Positions 1-11,997 of a DNA stretch of 64,000 bases are shown here, one piece after another; within the stretch, counting starts at the first letter, position 1, and each line of letters opens with the position of its first letter. A program made the position numbers and the translations under genes. The stretch comes from Chinchilla lanigera (Eukaryota > Chordata > Mammalia > Rodentia > Chinchillidae), in NCBI RefSeq assembly GCF_000276665.1, contig NW_004955446.1:14434398-14498397 (forward strand). The letters are read 5' to 3'. The notes beneath the pieces are model-generated. The model was not told the DNA's origin, searched no databases, and saw only the letters and a program-made list of their open reading frames with translations.

Positions 1-107
1 ACTGAAACCTCCACAAACTGTAAGCTAAATAAACCTTTCCTTCCTTCATTTTGGATGTTGGGTATTTTGTCTCAGCAATGAGAAAAAAGTAACCAAGACA
101 AAAGGCA
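1..107 (+). repeat. MaLR-like LTR, 3' end (cut by the window edge)
   Basis: Opens with ACTGAAACCTCCACAAACTG and AAATAAACC, then ends with a CAGCAATGAGAAAAAAGTAAC-like terminus. The same pattern occurs at 14450-14550 and 46890-46995. The family name is from recall and needs RepeatMasker. Confidence 0.5.
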
Positions 108-1824
108 TTTTGATTGTGATGCTTGTGTCAAGCATATGCATATTTTTCAAAACTCAGAGAACTGCTGACCTAAAAAAGATAAACTTTGCTTATGTAAATT
201 ATACTCAATACTCACAATTCTAGAATTTGAAAAATTCAAATTAGAAAGAAAATTTAAGTGAATAGAAAGGGAGAAAAATGAAGTAAGTTCTGGGCTACAG
301 CAGTATCTCTGAGGAAGGCACTGTGGCAGACATAGACCTTAAGATGCAATTTAAGGAAACAAAATGTCAATATTAATGCCACAAATGTCTAGCAAAGGAA
401 AGAAGTGAGACTCATTCTTCATATTTAATCAGTTATTTAAAAGGTACTTGTAAACTAAGCATATTTGCCTGCCTTGACTAGAAATTGAAGAAAGAGAATG
501 GATGTATATTTTATATTCAGTGATAATGGTATTTAAGTATCAAACAAATGTATCATCAGAAATCTGGGTAGCCCCCAAGGGTCTGAAACAATCTCTTTTC
601 CTATTATTTCTAGCCATCCACAGATGCCTCCCCAGTAATACCATCAAATCAACCCAATCACTATTTGCTGGAGAAATATAGTATTCATTCTTATTTTTGT
701 TTTTAGCTAACATAAGAATTTGGTGCAGTAAGGCATAGTCTTTTCTTCACATTTAGCAGGTTTTGTTACATTCAACTCTGCACATATTTTGGGTACCTGT
801 TGCAGACTACCCCTGCACAGGAAGCAGAGTGCGGGTACAACAGACTCGCAATACAGCCTGCCCTAAGGAAGCTGACTACCCGTCCACTTGTGGAATCCCT
901 GAGACACAGTCATGTGATGGGGGCCTGTACCTGAAATTTCCCTGGGCAGGGCTGAAGAACTGGTGGAAGAATTTACTTGCCATCAATTTGTATTCAGATT
1001 TGAGAACTTCATGGATGAACTCGCCTTAATAAGGAAGATAAATAAAACAGTGACCAAGCATCTGAAAAGAGAGACTACATTGATGGTTCAGAAGTAAATT
1101 AGATAGTATTCATTATAGTATGGTTTCTGGTGGAGGTTTTGCTTTGTTCTGTAAGGAATGAAAGCACAAAGTTTGCTGATTACTACAGAGTAGAAGGAGG
1201 GTATTTTCATCCCTATTTCAGATGAAGATGGCACAGTATCTTCGTATTGAAGATACTAGCAGCAGGAAATGCCACAAGCAAGAAGTGAAGAAGGAAAATG
1301 GTAGACCTCACCTGGTAAGCAAAAAGCTGTGTTTATGAGTGTGAGAAATGCCCTTTGGTATATTTCAAAAAAATAGTGGAAGGAGGTTATTTTTAAGGGT
1401 CAGAAGTAGAGAGATTGCATGTTACAGATTATAAACATATGTAACAATATTTGTAGCTGTTAATAGAAGAGCAGTTTTACCTTCAAAGGGGTCTGGGATA
1501 GTGTACCTGAGCAGATGCATATGTGTAAAACCAGAATGCCATGTAGTGCCATAAAGACTGCGATAGATAACAACTATGATAGGATTTCAGGGGAGGAAGA
1601 ATAGATGGTGTACCATGCAGGAGGACTTCCTCGAGAAAGAGAAAAGCTAAACTTAGGAGTTGACATACTTGATTCACACTTCATAGCTCTACAGAAAACA
1701 TTTTCCAAAGAACTGTCAGAAAATAATTTCCTTATGATAAAAAAAATCTTTTGATACCTGTTAGAAGGAATAGTGCCTGCTTCTTAGTTTTCGGGTGCAG
1801 CGTTATGTGCTAATCAGGTTTCCA

Positions 1825-2115
1825 CCACAGACACACTCCCTGAGATAATCAATTCAGAAGGAAGAGAGGTGTCTTTGGACTCAACTGTCTGTGTTGCTTG
1901 GCCCTGCTGTTTGGGCCTTTAGTGATATAGTAGAGAAGGTGGTGAAGACCTGTTTATTGTATACTGGTCAGAAAACAGAGAGAGAGAGGGAGGAGAAGAG
2001 GAATGGAGAAAGGGAAGAAGGAGAGAAAGGACTCAGGGTTCCTGTATTCCCTTGAGGTGAACGAACCCCCAGTGACATAACTTCCTCTAAGAATGCCCCA
2101 GCTGTATAGGTTCCA
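1825..2115 (-). repeat. LTR-like remnant (possible MaLR), reverse
   Basis: Contains CCCCCAGTGACATAACTTCC and a flanking GTTCCATCC, patterns seen in reverse-oriented MaLR LTRs. A purine-rich stretch (GAGA, GGAGAAGAGG) at 1976-2034 is inside. Family assignment weak. Confidence 0.35.
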
Positions 2116-2149
2116 TCCTTTCAATTCACTGTCATTAAGGAGAATGTCT

Positions 2150-2430
2150 TTGGAATCAAGCCAATGTTGGTTTTCATTTCAACATTATCACTTACTAGTT
2201 TTATAACCTTGAACTAGTCTCTTAACTCCTTGAGTTTCAATTGTTTTTTTGTTTTTTGTTTTTTTTTTCTCTGGTACCGGGAACCGAACTCACAACCTTG
2301 CGCTTGCCAGGCAGGCACTTTGCCGCTGAGCTAAATCCCCAGCCCCTTGAGTTTCAATTGTATCTTCAAAATAATAACAATATCATCAGTTAGTGTTGTT
2401 GATATAAAGAAGATGCATGCCCGGCATATG
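2150..2430 (+). repeat. MIR SINE split by a younger ID element
   Basis: CATTATCACTTACTAGTTT, then AACCTTGAACTAGTCTCTTAA, follows the MIR consensus. It resumes after the ID element with TATCTTCAAAATAATAACAA. Confidence 0.6.
2245..2344 (-). repeat. ID-type SINE (tRNA-derived)
   Basis: Poly-T then CTGGTACCGGGAACCGAACT and GCTGAGCTAAATCCCCAGCC, which is an ID element in reverse. The flank CCTTGAGTTTCAATTGT occurs at 2228-2244 and 2345-2361 as the target-site duplication. Inserted into a MIR. Confidence 0.92.
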
Positions 2431-3267
2431 GGAGATAGCGAATGAGTTACTTTCTCTCATTTCCCTTTCTCCACAGAAAAATGGAAAACTGCACTGATCC
2501 TCATCAGTTTTGCTCAAAAGTATGTAATTTCACTGTTATTGTGTCACATTATCCAAATTATGTACCCTTTTTTCAGAATGCAAATGATTCTCCATTTAAG
2601 CAAACATTCGTTTATGTGTTCACTCACATAGAGTTAGACATCTGCCACAAAAAGATGTATTCTGTCTAAAAGCAACTCAAGTAGACAATAGTGAACTCAG
2701 ATGTTTAAAAATCTCCGACAGGATGCTGGTACCAAGAGACTACATCCTGTCTAACATTTTATTTAGTGGTTCATTGTAGAAGGTGGAAAAACTGATATTT
2801 TATCAAACAATACACTAATTAGGATCCCTGTAAAATTACCTGCTCTTTAGTGGGGAAGCATGTAGTATGGGTAGGAATGAAACAAGTGTCTAAAAAAATG
2901 TGTGCAAAGGAATGACGAATGGTGCTTGAGTGAAATGGAATAGAAAAATCTGAAAGTAATGGGACAAAGGAAAGCCTCAGCACGCAACACTAAATAAGTA
3001 GCCCTGGGCGTTTTATCACAGATAGTTTGAGTCTCTGTCATGACTAACTTCTACCTCTACTAAATAGTTTGATGGTTAATTCTGGAGGTTGGTTAATTCA
3101 CTAAGTTGAGACATTTCCATTCTCGCCATTGGAATGCTATTCTAAGTTGTGGTATCTCAATGAATGTATGCCACGGACGCAATCAATAAAGTAGCTGACC
3201 ATAGTAGAAACTAAAGACCAAACTTTTATATACTTTAATGATACTTTCATTAATTGAAGCCACTACT

Positions 3268-3354
3268 GGGGCTGGGGATATAGCTCAGTGGCACAGCGCC
3301 TGCCTGGCAAGTGCAAGGTCCTGAGTTCGATTACCAGTACTGAAAAAAAAAAAA
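3268..3354 (+). repeat. ID-type SINE
   Basis: GGGGCTGGGGATATAGCTCA with A- and B-box-like segments and a poly-A tail. Target duplication AATTGAAGCCACTACT at 3252-3267 and 3355-3370. Confidence 0.93.
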
Positions 3355-3689
3355 AATTGAAGCCACTACTTACCAGCAAGGTACTAACCCTCATTTTTCT
3401 GTCACTGGGGCTACAGTTGGGTCATTGTGACTGGAGCCCATGGTGGTTATGTGTCCTCCTACACATCAGTGTAAGACACAAGTTTCAGAGCGGGATGACT
3501 CGTGGATTCTGCCTTAATTCCAGTCTTATTTCAGGTGCCAATGAGACTTTGAAATTCTGTGAAACATTAAAGTTAACCCAAGCAAAATTGTAAAATTTCT
3601 ACCTAATTAGCTGGACATGCAACATTCTATGTTTCCCTCACAAGACTGAAAGTTTTACAATCTGGAATTGTACATATTTTAAAGTTAAT

Positions 3690-3885
3690 TTTGAGATGTT
3701 AATATGCCACTTAAGCTCTTTTATGGTTATTGTTTCCATGGTATATGTGTTTTGCATCATTTTCTTTAAACAGTGTATGCCTTTAACTGAGAAGTTGAGC
3801 TCCTTGAGAGGGCATATTGGTTATTTATTCATATATCAATTTATAAATCTCTACTTATTGAGTTGGATATGTTTAGACCACTCAT
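3690..3885 (+). repeat. possible L2 3' end
   Basis: AAGTTGAGCTCCTTGAGAGG and the following TTATTCAT resemble the L2 3' region. Old and diverged. Confidence 0.3.
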
Positions 3886-4374
3886 TTTAATGCAACATTT
3901 GATGTAGCCAGTTATATTTGTCATGTTGCTAGTTATTTTCTATATGTCTATAATCTCATTTATTCCTCTTTCCTTCCTTCATTACCTTCTTTTACGCTGC
4001 TTGTAGTGTAATGATGCTGGTCCTTTTATTTCTAGAAAATTCTAGGATTATTAATAAAATAACAGTTGATTTTGCCTGACACACAGGGATTAACATAATT
4101 TTCTTGCATATATCCATCCAGATTCTTTTTGGATACTTGAATCTTTTCCTACCTTCCTATCTTGAAGCTGACCATAAAAAGGTTCTCTGACCCATTTTGT
4201 CTGACAGTAGGTCCTAAGACAGTCCTTGTTTCACAAGGTCCTGACACATTCTGTGGAGGAAGGAATGATACAAAATCTGAACAGACAAGTCTTGCTATTT
4301 CCCCACCTAGTCTGCTAGTAATCATGCCTATGCAATGAAGTCTCCAAAATAATGCAAGAGAACAGGTTCACATT

Positions 4375-4775
4375 CAGAGAGCTTCCAGAGCCCATCAGGT
4401 AGAGGTTCCTGGAGGGGGCACAGCTGGAGAGCGCATGGAAGCCCGTGCCCCTTCTCCCATGACTCACCATGTGCATTTCTTCATCTGTACCCGTTGTAAG
4501 AGCCTTTATAGTAAACCAATAGATATAAATACATTTCTTCTGAGTTCTGTGAACTATTTAAGCAAATTAATTGAACCAATGAGAGAGCAGCTGTAACCCT
4601 GGTCTATAGGTGTTTAGTCAGAATGACAGGGAAAACAATCAGGGGCTTGGGGCTAGCATTTAAAGAAGGCGTAGTCTTGGGGTCTTGAAGTCCTTGGGGC
4701 GGTAGTCAGCACTACCACCAGGTAGATAACAACAGAACTCTCCTGGATTAGAGGACACTCAGTTGGTGGCCACTG
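4375..4775 (+). repeat. ERV LTR remnant
   Basis: TTCTGAGTTCTGTGAACTAT, AGCAAATTAATTGAACC, TCTATAGGTGTTTAGTCAGA and CCAGGTAGATAACAACAGAA occur in the order typical of an old endogenous-retrovirus LTR. No internal coding region was seen. Family not certain. Confidence 0.5.
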
Positions 4776-7357
4776 TAGAGCTGCTTGCTTGCTGGTGATG
4801 AGAAATCCCTATGCCTCTTGAGGTCACAAAAGTTGTAGTGTATAGTAGGAGAAAGCGAATTTGAGCTGGTTTTTCCTTCTGTATCCTCAGTGGTCCAGTC
4901 TATTATTATGCTGCAGATGATTTATTATTAAAACATCGCATTAGAGATACATAGTAATATAGATTCTATGGTTTTGGTTGGGTTTGCCAGAGACCAAGCT
5001 CGCTGCTGATTCTTGCACAGGAAACACCACAGACAGATTCAGCTTGGTCTTTTGATTTCTTCCTTTTAGAGCATGAAGGTGAAAAAGTGCTAAGAAGCTA
5101 AAAAAAAAAGTTGGAGCCTTGGAAGAAATCACATTAATTTTGGACAAATTTATATACTTAAAATCACAGCAGCCATTTTTGAGTCATTTTTTATTCAATG
5201 TATAAAACAGGATGCTTAGGTACTTCGACAGAAAATACACAGCTGATGCACAAGATAAGACAGAATGATACAAAAATACCAAAACTCTGACCTCAAATCA
5301 GTGTACAGGATATGCCATACATAGGACATTCAAAATGCTCTTTTACCGTCTCAGCTATTTCTAGTTATATCAGCTTAAGTGACTTTACTTGATAACTATT
5401 TTCTTTTAAAAATGGGTTCAAGTTAGGCACATAATAAATTAGTAGCATTGACAAAGATTGTGCTTCTTTGTTCTTGAACACTTCCTTTTAATAAGTTTAT
5501 CAAGTAAAAGTCTTATGGAAATGCACATACCCTTAAGTTATTTATTTTAATGAGTTTAGTCTGAGGTAAATTTTTTAAAAAGTAATGTGATACACTTTAT
5601 GTTAGACCACGCAGAAAAGTTTTATTGCAAGTGTGTATGGATGATAATTGTTTCAGGGCAGTAGGTATGCATTATAGGCACTATTTTTTAGATAATTGGA
5701 TATAATAGTGGAAAAATTGGATATAATTGTTTATACTGTCTATTAACAATTTTACAGACTCACAGTAGCAACACATAGTATACTGTGGATAGGGCTGATG
5801 CTTCTCAGTAGGAAGACAGCTTCTGCTGCATTCTGAGTAAGGGGAGTAGAGATGTGAAAAACAAACGTCTAACAGGCCCTCCTATGTAAAATAGTTCCAG
5901 AATGAGGAAGCTCTGAGGGGTGCTGCTTCAAATGATTATTTTTACTTGAGCGCAAAGCGAGTTAAACTTCAGACATTAGCTCTGGTTAATGTCAGGTAAT
6001 ATCCTTTTGTTTTTAATCAACATATTTATTTGTGCAAAGGTCATGTGTTAGTATGGTGGCGGGTTTACATGTGTTCTCAGGGAGCATGTGGAAGTTTGAG
6101 GGTAAGGATATAGATGTAAAAGATAAAATAGTTTCATGTTCACTCACATTCCCATTTTTTTTTCTGTCTCTCAAGGTAGAAGGTGCTCTAGGAACACGAC
6201 AGAAAGATTGTCACCTGGCACTCGTGACACCTGGCACTTCCTGTTTCACTACTAGATGGAGGAATAGAAAAATCATTTTCCTTCACTTTTTCCCATGTAA
6301 TCTCTCGCCACTTCTTAAAAACCAGCAAGGGGAACAGGTAATGACAACAATTACTCAAGAGCACAACTGACATTCATGTTGGTGTCATCTGGAAGATTTA
6401 TTTTAAAAATTTTGTCTCTATTAGTGTATATGCATAAATAAAACTGAAATAAAAGAATAGATATTAAGTCTTAGTCTGTGCAGCACAGCTCAGAAAATTC
6501 CACACTTAGTGTTTTTTTCAATAAGAATGTTATTCGAAATAGGTAAAAACCAAATGGAATCACAGCTTTGAATGTCACTGGCTTCTAGTCTAGTGCTCCA
6601 ATTGCTATGCTGTGACAGAACATTAAAGAATTTCTGAGTCTCTGTTTCCCAACAAAAAGAGCATGCCATAGACCCAGACCCCACAAGGTATAGAAGGCAT
6701 GGAATGACCTCACGGGGGAAGCCCAGAACCAAGCAGCCCCATGGTGTGTTGCATAGAGAAAAAAACCAACTGGAAGGTGGAAAGCAGAGTGCTCCTGCGG
6801 AAAAGCTCTAGCTCCTGCCTCCCTGTCCTCTTAGCTGTGAAACTCTCCCACATGTAGCAAGAGGGAAATGTAAGGAAGCCTTGTGTAAAGTTTTAAACTC
6901 ATAAACCACAGGGAAAAATTTTTATATAAAATAACAAAAACAAAATGAGCAGCTCTCAAATCAGGGAGTCAGACAGAAGCTACTCATCTTCGCAGGAGAA
7001 CAGTGGAGGACTCAAAAGGAAAACTCAGGGGCTTTCTGAAGGTAGAAAGGTGCACTCTCATCACTTAGGAACTGGACTTCCTGGGTGCCAGAGGCTGTAC
7101 TAGACAATCAGCCTGGGATTTAGGAGCCATTATAGGCAACTTTACATTTTCCTCATAAAGGTTGGTATTTTGAATTCCAAATTCAAGTTTGAGAGTAAAA
7201 AAGTTAAGTTGCTTTGAATTTCCAAATTTAAGGTAAGTTTCAATGTGAGAACAAAAAAAGGTGATTTGTTCACTGGATTATAATGTCCTGGTTGAACACT
7301 ACTTTCACTGTTGTACAACAGCACTTCAGCAACATGGAGCACCCTGTGCCCCCGCCC
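4776..7357. other. downstream sequence, nothing recognised
   Basis: AT-rich sequence with short ORFs only. No exon, RNA gene or clear repeat was recognised. Confidence 0.5.
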
Positions 7358-7359
7358 TC

Positions 7360-7432
7360 TGCCTTTTTTGGTGCTGAAGATCAAACCCACGGCCTCGCCT
7401 AGGCTGCACTTGCACAGTTATCCTGAGCAGCC
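7360..7432 (-). repeat. degraded ID-like SINE
   Basis: TTTTTTGGTGCTGAAGATCA then AAACCCACGGCCTCGCC and a GAGCAGCCCC end. It follows the ID pattern but is much diverged. Confidence 0.45.
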
Positions 7433-8820
7433 CCTGAGCAGTAATCCTGGCCACAGCCATAGCCTTTTGTGATGTGCTCTGGGCTTCCTTTCCCTGCAAA
7501 GTTAACACAGTTAAGGTCCCAGGGGTGGTTTCAGGATTTCTATGTGGAAGGGGTTGGGGGCCCCTGTCTGATTGGAAAGAGGAACCTAGAAGACTGATCT
7601 TAAAGTTGTGGTTGCTTTTAAAATCTGCTGTCTGCAATTAAATCGTACATTTGAATAACAAAATATAGTACTAATATGACGCTAAGACCCATCTTTTCAG
7701 TTTTGGTTTTTTTTAATACTTTCATGGTAAGGAGGGGAACTGCAGAGTGTTGACATCATTGCTGATAGTGTCCCACAGAGTTGGTAAATCTCAGACTTGC
7801 ACCTCTGAAGTACACTTCCACTATGTTCTTGCTACAGTATACATGGCGACACCAAGACTGGAAATTCTGTATAAATAATCAACTCACTGAAGTTGGCATT
7901 CACAGAAAACAGCACATGCTTTAGGAACAGACTTTTCCTCCAGGGCTTTTCCTGAAAATCTCTATTTGAGCAGAAGGCTGAAGGAGGGTAAGCGAGGTGC
8001 TTTAGAGGTTTTAGACATCAATGAAGAGTGCGTAGGACACTATGTTGAGCAATTTCCTCGCGAGAAGCCACTTTTTCTGGACAATGATCTGACTGTATGT
8101 GCCACATGAGACAGAGTCTGGGCTGCAGTCTTTTCTAGATTGCTCAGCGTCGTGCAGAAGAAGACAGGCAATTCACACAGAACTGATGGCAGGCTCAGCC
8201 AAGACGCTGCCCTTGGAAAACTGCACTGCCTGGAAGCAGATGGGCGGCTGTCTGCAACGTGTGAGCAACCACCCCACAGACCTGGGCGTCTCACAAGCCC
8301 TCCCACAACACAGTGTTACTCCAGCACTGACCAGGTGCTTTTTTCTTTTGGTGCAATTACTTCTGTTTTCTAATTGAGCTTAGGTCTTTGTTTTATAAAA
8401 GGGAAAGAGAGCATTTGTGTCTGTAAATGTATGCATGTCACCGTACACACACACTTATAGATAAAATTGTCATAGCTGTCTAAAGCATCAAATTTTGTAA
8501 AAGTATCTCTTCTCACAGCCCCTTTTCAAGCACACTTACAACCCAGAAAACATTTAGGACCTAAGTTGTCCCTGAGTCTACAGCTCAGGGGAAAATATCT
8601 TGAATCATGTGATTGTTGAGGTTTAAATTTTATCATGGAAGTTAAAATGTTTATAAAGGATAACCTGGCATAGTGTTGCTTGCAGAGCTGTGGATTCCTG
8701 GAGAGAGTAAAACAGCCTCATTGGGGCTGCTGAGTAGATCTGATTTTCACTGTGGGTTGCATTTGATTGCATTTTCTCACTTTCAACTCTTTCCTCTCCT
8801 CTCCTGCAAGTTCGTATCAC
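7433..8820. other. downstream sequence with a GC-richer block
   Basis: 8075-8335 is GC-richer than its surroundings and contains overlapping short ORFs on both strands, which look like chance. No repeat was recognised; it could be a conserved non-coding element. Confidence 0.3.
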
Positions 8821-8826
8821 TTTATT
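8821..8826 (-). terminator. candidate distal polyadenylation signal AATAAA
   Basis: Second AATAAA on the minus strand, about 3.1 kb after the stop codon. No interspersed repeat was recognised between it and the stop, only a GA simple repeat at 10248-10290, so a longer 3' UTR is possible. Confidence 0.25.
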
Positions 8827-8973
8827 AATACTAAAGAAACCATTATAATTTTAAGAAATTGATGTTGAAGAATGGGAAATTAGATAGCATCATGTCTACT
8901 GGGTTAATATGATTAGCATTTTAGCATAATTTGAAATATGATTATAGGATGTGTATTTGGATATGTACATAGA

Positions 8974-8999
8974 CATATCTATCTATCTATCTATCTATC
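8974..8999. repeat. (ATCT)n microsatellite
   Basis: About six ATCT units. Confidence 0.9.
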
Positions 9000-10247
9000 C
9001 ATTATGTGATTTATGTGCGGGGTGTGTTAAAGTCAGCTTATATTAGTTCATAAGGACTGACCAACACATTCCCAGGAATTTAAAAAGCTGTTTAGGCTCA
9101 TCATGTTGGTAGCCTGAAAAATGACTCTGGAGAGAATATTTACACCATGAAAATTGGTAACTAATCAAATCAACTATTTTTTTCTTCTTAGGGAGCAAGG
9201 TGTTAAATAATTTACCAATATGCCATTGTAAGTTTGGTCAGGAAAGGCATTGCACTATTCATAATAGAGGCCAACAGTCATTTATAGAAACCTATCAAAG
9301 GTAAAGGAAAACAGTCTTTGGCAATTTAATTTAGCCCATAATTTCACAAATAGTGTTAAATAACAACCACTAAAGTCAGGAGGGGGTAATGAGAAAAAAA
9401 GAAGAAGAAAGATATATCATGTATAGGTACAAATTCTATATAGTGAATATTATCACTAAGTATATCTGAAATGTACCAATAAAATAAAATACAGTAAAAA
9501 AAACTAAAAAATAAATACCACTCACTTTTCTTGTTAATTGTTTTAAAATAAAGTAATGGAATTTAGCAATTTAATTATCAATGTGTCATAAGACATTTGT
9601 ACAAACGTAATTTGGAACTTTTGTTGTTATTTTTAAAATCAAAGCCTCTACTTTGGCATTTGGCAGAAATATTACCAAAGCCCAAATATAAATGAAAAAC
9701 GAAAACTATGTGAAAAGTGAAGGAATCAAACTTTTTTTTCTGGTGAAGCTTTTGTATGTTAATTTCACTTGGCATTATTTAGGTATTTTGTATTCAATCT
9801 GCATGTGTATGTGCATGCATATATATACATGCACTCACATGGACCTCTACAAATTATGATATTAGAGAAATGGGATCTCTGGTTCAGTACATATTCTATT
9901 ACTAACCAAGAATTATTTATGCTAAAAACTGTTTTAAGCAAATGGCCACAGAACCTAGCTAATCTTGCCAAGAAGCTCCTGTTCTCTTTCCTAAAACTTT
10001 CCAAGTATCTTCCTTTTGGTTTTTTCCCCTTGGCTTAATAATACATTCTGTTTAAGTATGTACACTTACAGTTCACTGAATGCTTTGCCTGTCAGTCACA
10101 CATACAAATATGGATTGAAATTTATCTGTCTGCTTTACTCCTAAGAAGGTGTTGAGCTCAGAGCAGGACTGCTGAGCAGTTATCACTGGAGTATACAGTA
10201 AGTTCATTAGGAAAGAAAGAACAGGTGGGAAGAATGCTTCCTGAACT

Positions 10248-10290
10248 GAGAGAGAGAGAGAGGGAGAGGGAGACAGAGAGACAGAGAAAA
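10248..10290. repeat. GA-rich simple repeat
   Basis: GAGAGAGA run drifting into GGGAGA and GACAGAGA units, inside the possible extended 3' UTR of ITGA1. Confidence 0.9.
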
Positions 10291-10834
10291 ATTCCAAAAG
10301 CAAATTAGTACAGAAAAATGACAAACCAGCCAGAGCACAGTCAAGCTCTAGAAGGATTTATCCTTTTTTTACAACCACTGATAATGTTGACATCCCCCGG
10401 ATACATTTCTCGTCTTCAGGATCTTAGATGTAGAGGTGGACAGCCAGGAGGTAGGCTGACTGAGTCTTAAGGTAATTTCTTAAAAAATAGTTTCAAAATA
10501 AACACATGGCATAAAGTTTTTCTGTTGACTTTCTCTTTCATGAGGAAAGCAAAATCCAGCACTTTCTAGATATTGACGGATTCTGAATTGTGATGGTAAA
10601 TCAGGTGGAGAAATTGAGTTGTTAAAGAAGTATCAGCAAATGTTACAGCAGTAGTTCACACATGCAGTTACATATATATTCACTCATTGTTACTTTCCTA
10701 AGAAATGGAGCAGCCTGGAGCCTTATGCAGTAGCGGAGTCCCAGGGGCTGCAAAGATTACTTCAAGAACAAAGAAGCACACACGGAGGTGTGATATCTTT
10801 CTGTTGATTTGAGCTTTCAAACCCAAAATTCTTA

Positions 10835-11952
10835 AAAATACATTTCTGGGGCTTTATTTAAATACTGAAGTAACTTCTTGGTAAAATGCAAAATTGAAAT
10901 GGAATACTGACTTTTCTTGAAAATAAGAAATGTGTTTGGAAAATTAAATATCTTTCTTTAAAATGAAAAATAAACATACTCTCACAGCTTGGGGGTTTAA
11001 ATGAACCCTGTACCAAGGAGTTGCGAAAACTCCTATTTTGTGTAACATCCTGGAAGATGCTTGGCAAAGATGACTGAGCATTTCAGGGTCATCCATCTAT
11101 GCTGACATGTTCTGTTCCGAAACCATTTCGGCACATTCCCCACACAATATGGCTTTTTGTGATAAGTCACTGCTTTGCTACACAGAACTGCTTTAAGTGT
11201 TTTTTTTTCCTCTGCATAAAAAATGTTTTGTGTTTTAAAGCTCAATATCAAAATTAAACATGTTCTATAAAAGTTTAAATTAATCCATTCAGTGCATTTG
11301 TTTTTAAACAATGACCATCTTGATTTCTATCTTACACAGAATAGCACAATTGCACTATTTTCCAATCACATTGGAAACAAACAAACAACAAAAAACTTTC
11401 CAACTACAGAAACCAACACAAAGATGTTTTCAGTCCATGTTGTACATGGACTCTACTAGGGAAAAATATTCCCGTTTGAATTGGGAGAAGTGATCTCTTT
11501 CAGGCATTTCTTGACATTTACAAATGCTGTCAGGCTGAATATGGACATCCATCAGGAATCAAGGGAAAAATCTTAATTTGTACTATTTCAAAATTAAATG
11601 TATCAATGATCATAAAACTCTGTATATCTTAAATACTGTACTTTGGATGGTGACTTCAGGTATAAACTCATTTGTATAAATTATTCTTCTTTAAAACCCT
11701 TTGCAATTTTGCTTACTCAAAAAAATGAGTAATTATTTAAAATATTTTTCATTGTTGTATAAAATATATCTTTTGTGTACTCTTTTTGGATCACGCTTGA
11801 TCTGTCATTTACTGAGTCATTAATCCTTGATGGATTACACTGAGTTATGTGACCATGCTTTTGATTATATTATAAATTTCTTGTCACATATTTGAGGCAA
11901 ACCTGAGGATAGGTCACTGAATAATTGTTATTCTTCTCTCTTATGAAATATT
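10835..11952 (-). other. ITGA1: ITGA1 probable 3' UTR (extent uncertain)
   Basis: AT-rich, SINE-free sequence directly after the stop codon. The first clear AATAAA on the minus strand is at 10858-10853, about 1.1 kb after the stop. It is followed by a T-rich and GT-containing stretch suited to a cleavage site near 10835. The UTR may continue further: another AATAAA is at 8826-8821. Only transcript data can fix the end. Confidence 0.5.
10853..10858 (-). terminator. candidate polyadenylation signal AATAAA (proximal)
   Basis: TTTATT on the plus strand reads AATAAA on the minus strand, with TGTATTTTTAAG downstream. Confidence 0.4.
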
Positions 11953-11997
11953 TCATTTCTCCATTTTCTTCTTTAGTGGCCTTTTGAAGAATCCAAT
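11953..11997 (-). CDS. ITGA1: ITGA1 exon 29 (cytoplasmic tail and stop)
   Basis: 45 coding nt: [14 protein letters not shown] and TGA. GFFKR is the integrin alpha motif that clasps the beta tail; PLKKKMEK is specific to alpha1. Acceptor TTTTTTCAATAG. The short ORF was found by motif, since it is too small for ordinary ORF calling. Confidence 0.98.
   Translation of the reverse strand: MGFFKRPLKKKMEK

Noticed and set aside
3268..3340. tRNA-like sequence with A-box and B-box text
   Set aside because: It is an ID-type SINE derived from a tRNA: it ends in poly-A and is flanked by a 16-bp target duplication. The same holds for the copies at 12985, 21808, 21933, 48912 and 61999, so no tRNA gene is called.
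1..8800. Possible start of the neighbouring integrin gene ITGA2
   Set aside because: ITGA2 follows ITGA1 in mammals, but no signal-peptide exon, CpG island or alpha2 text was seen in these 8.8 kb.
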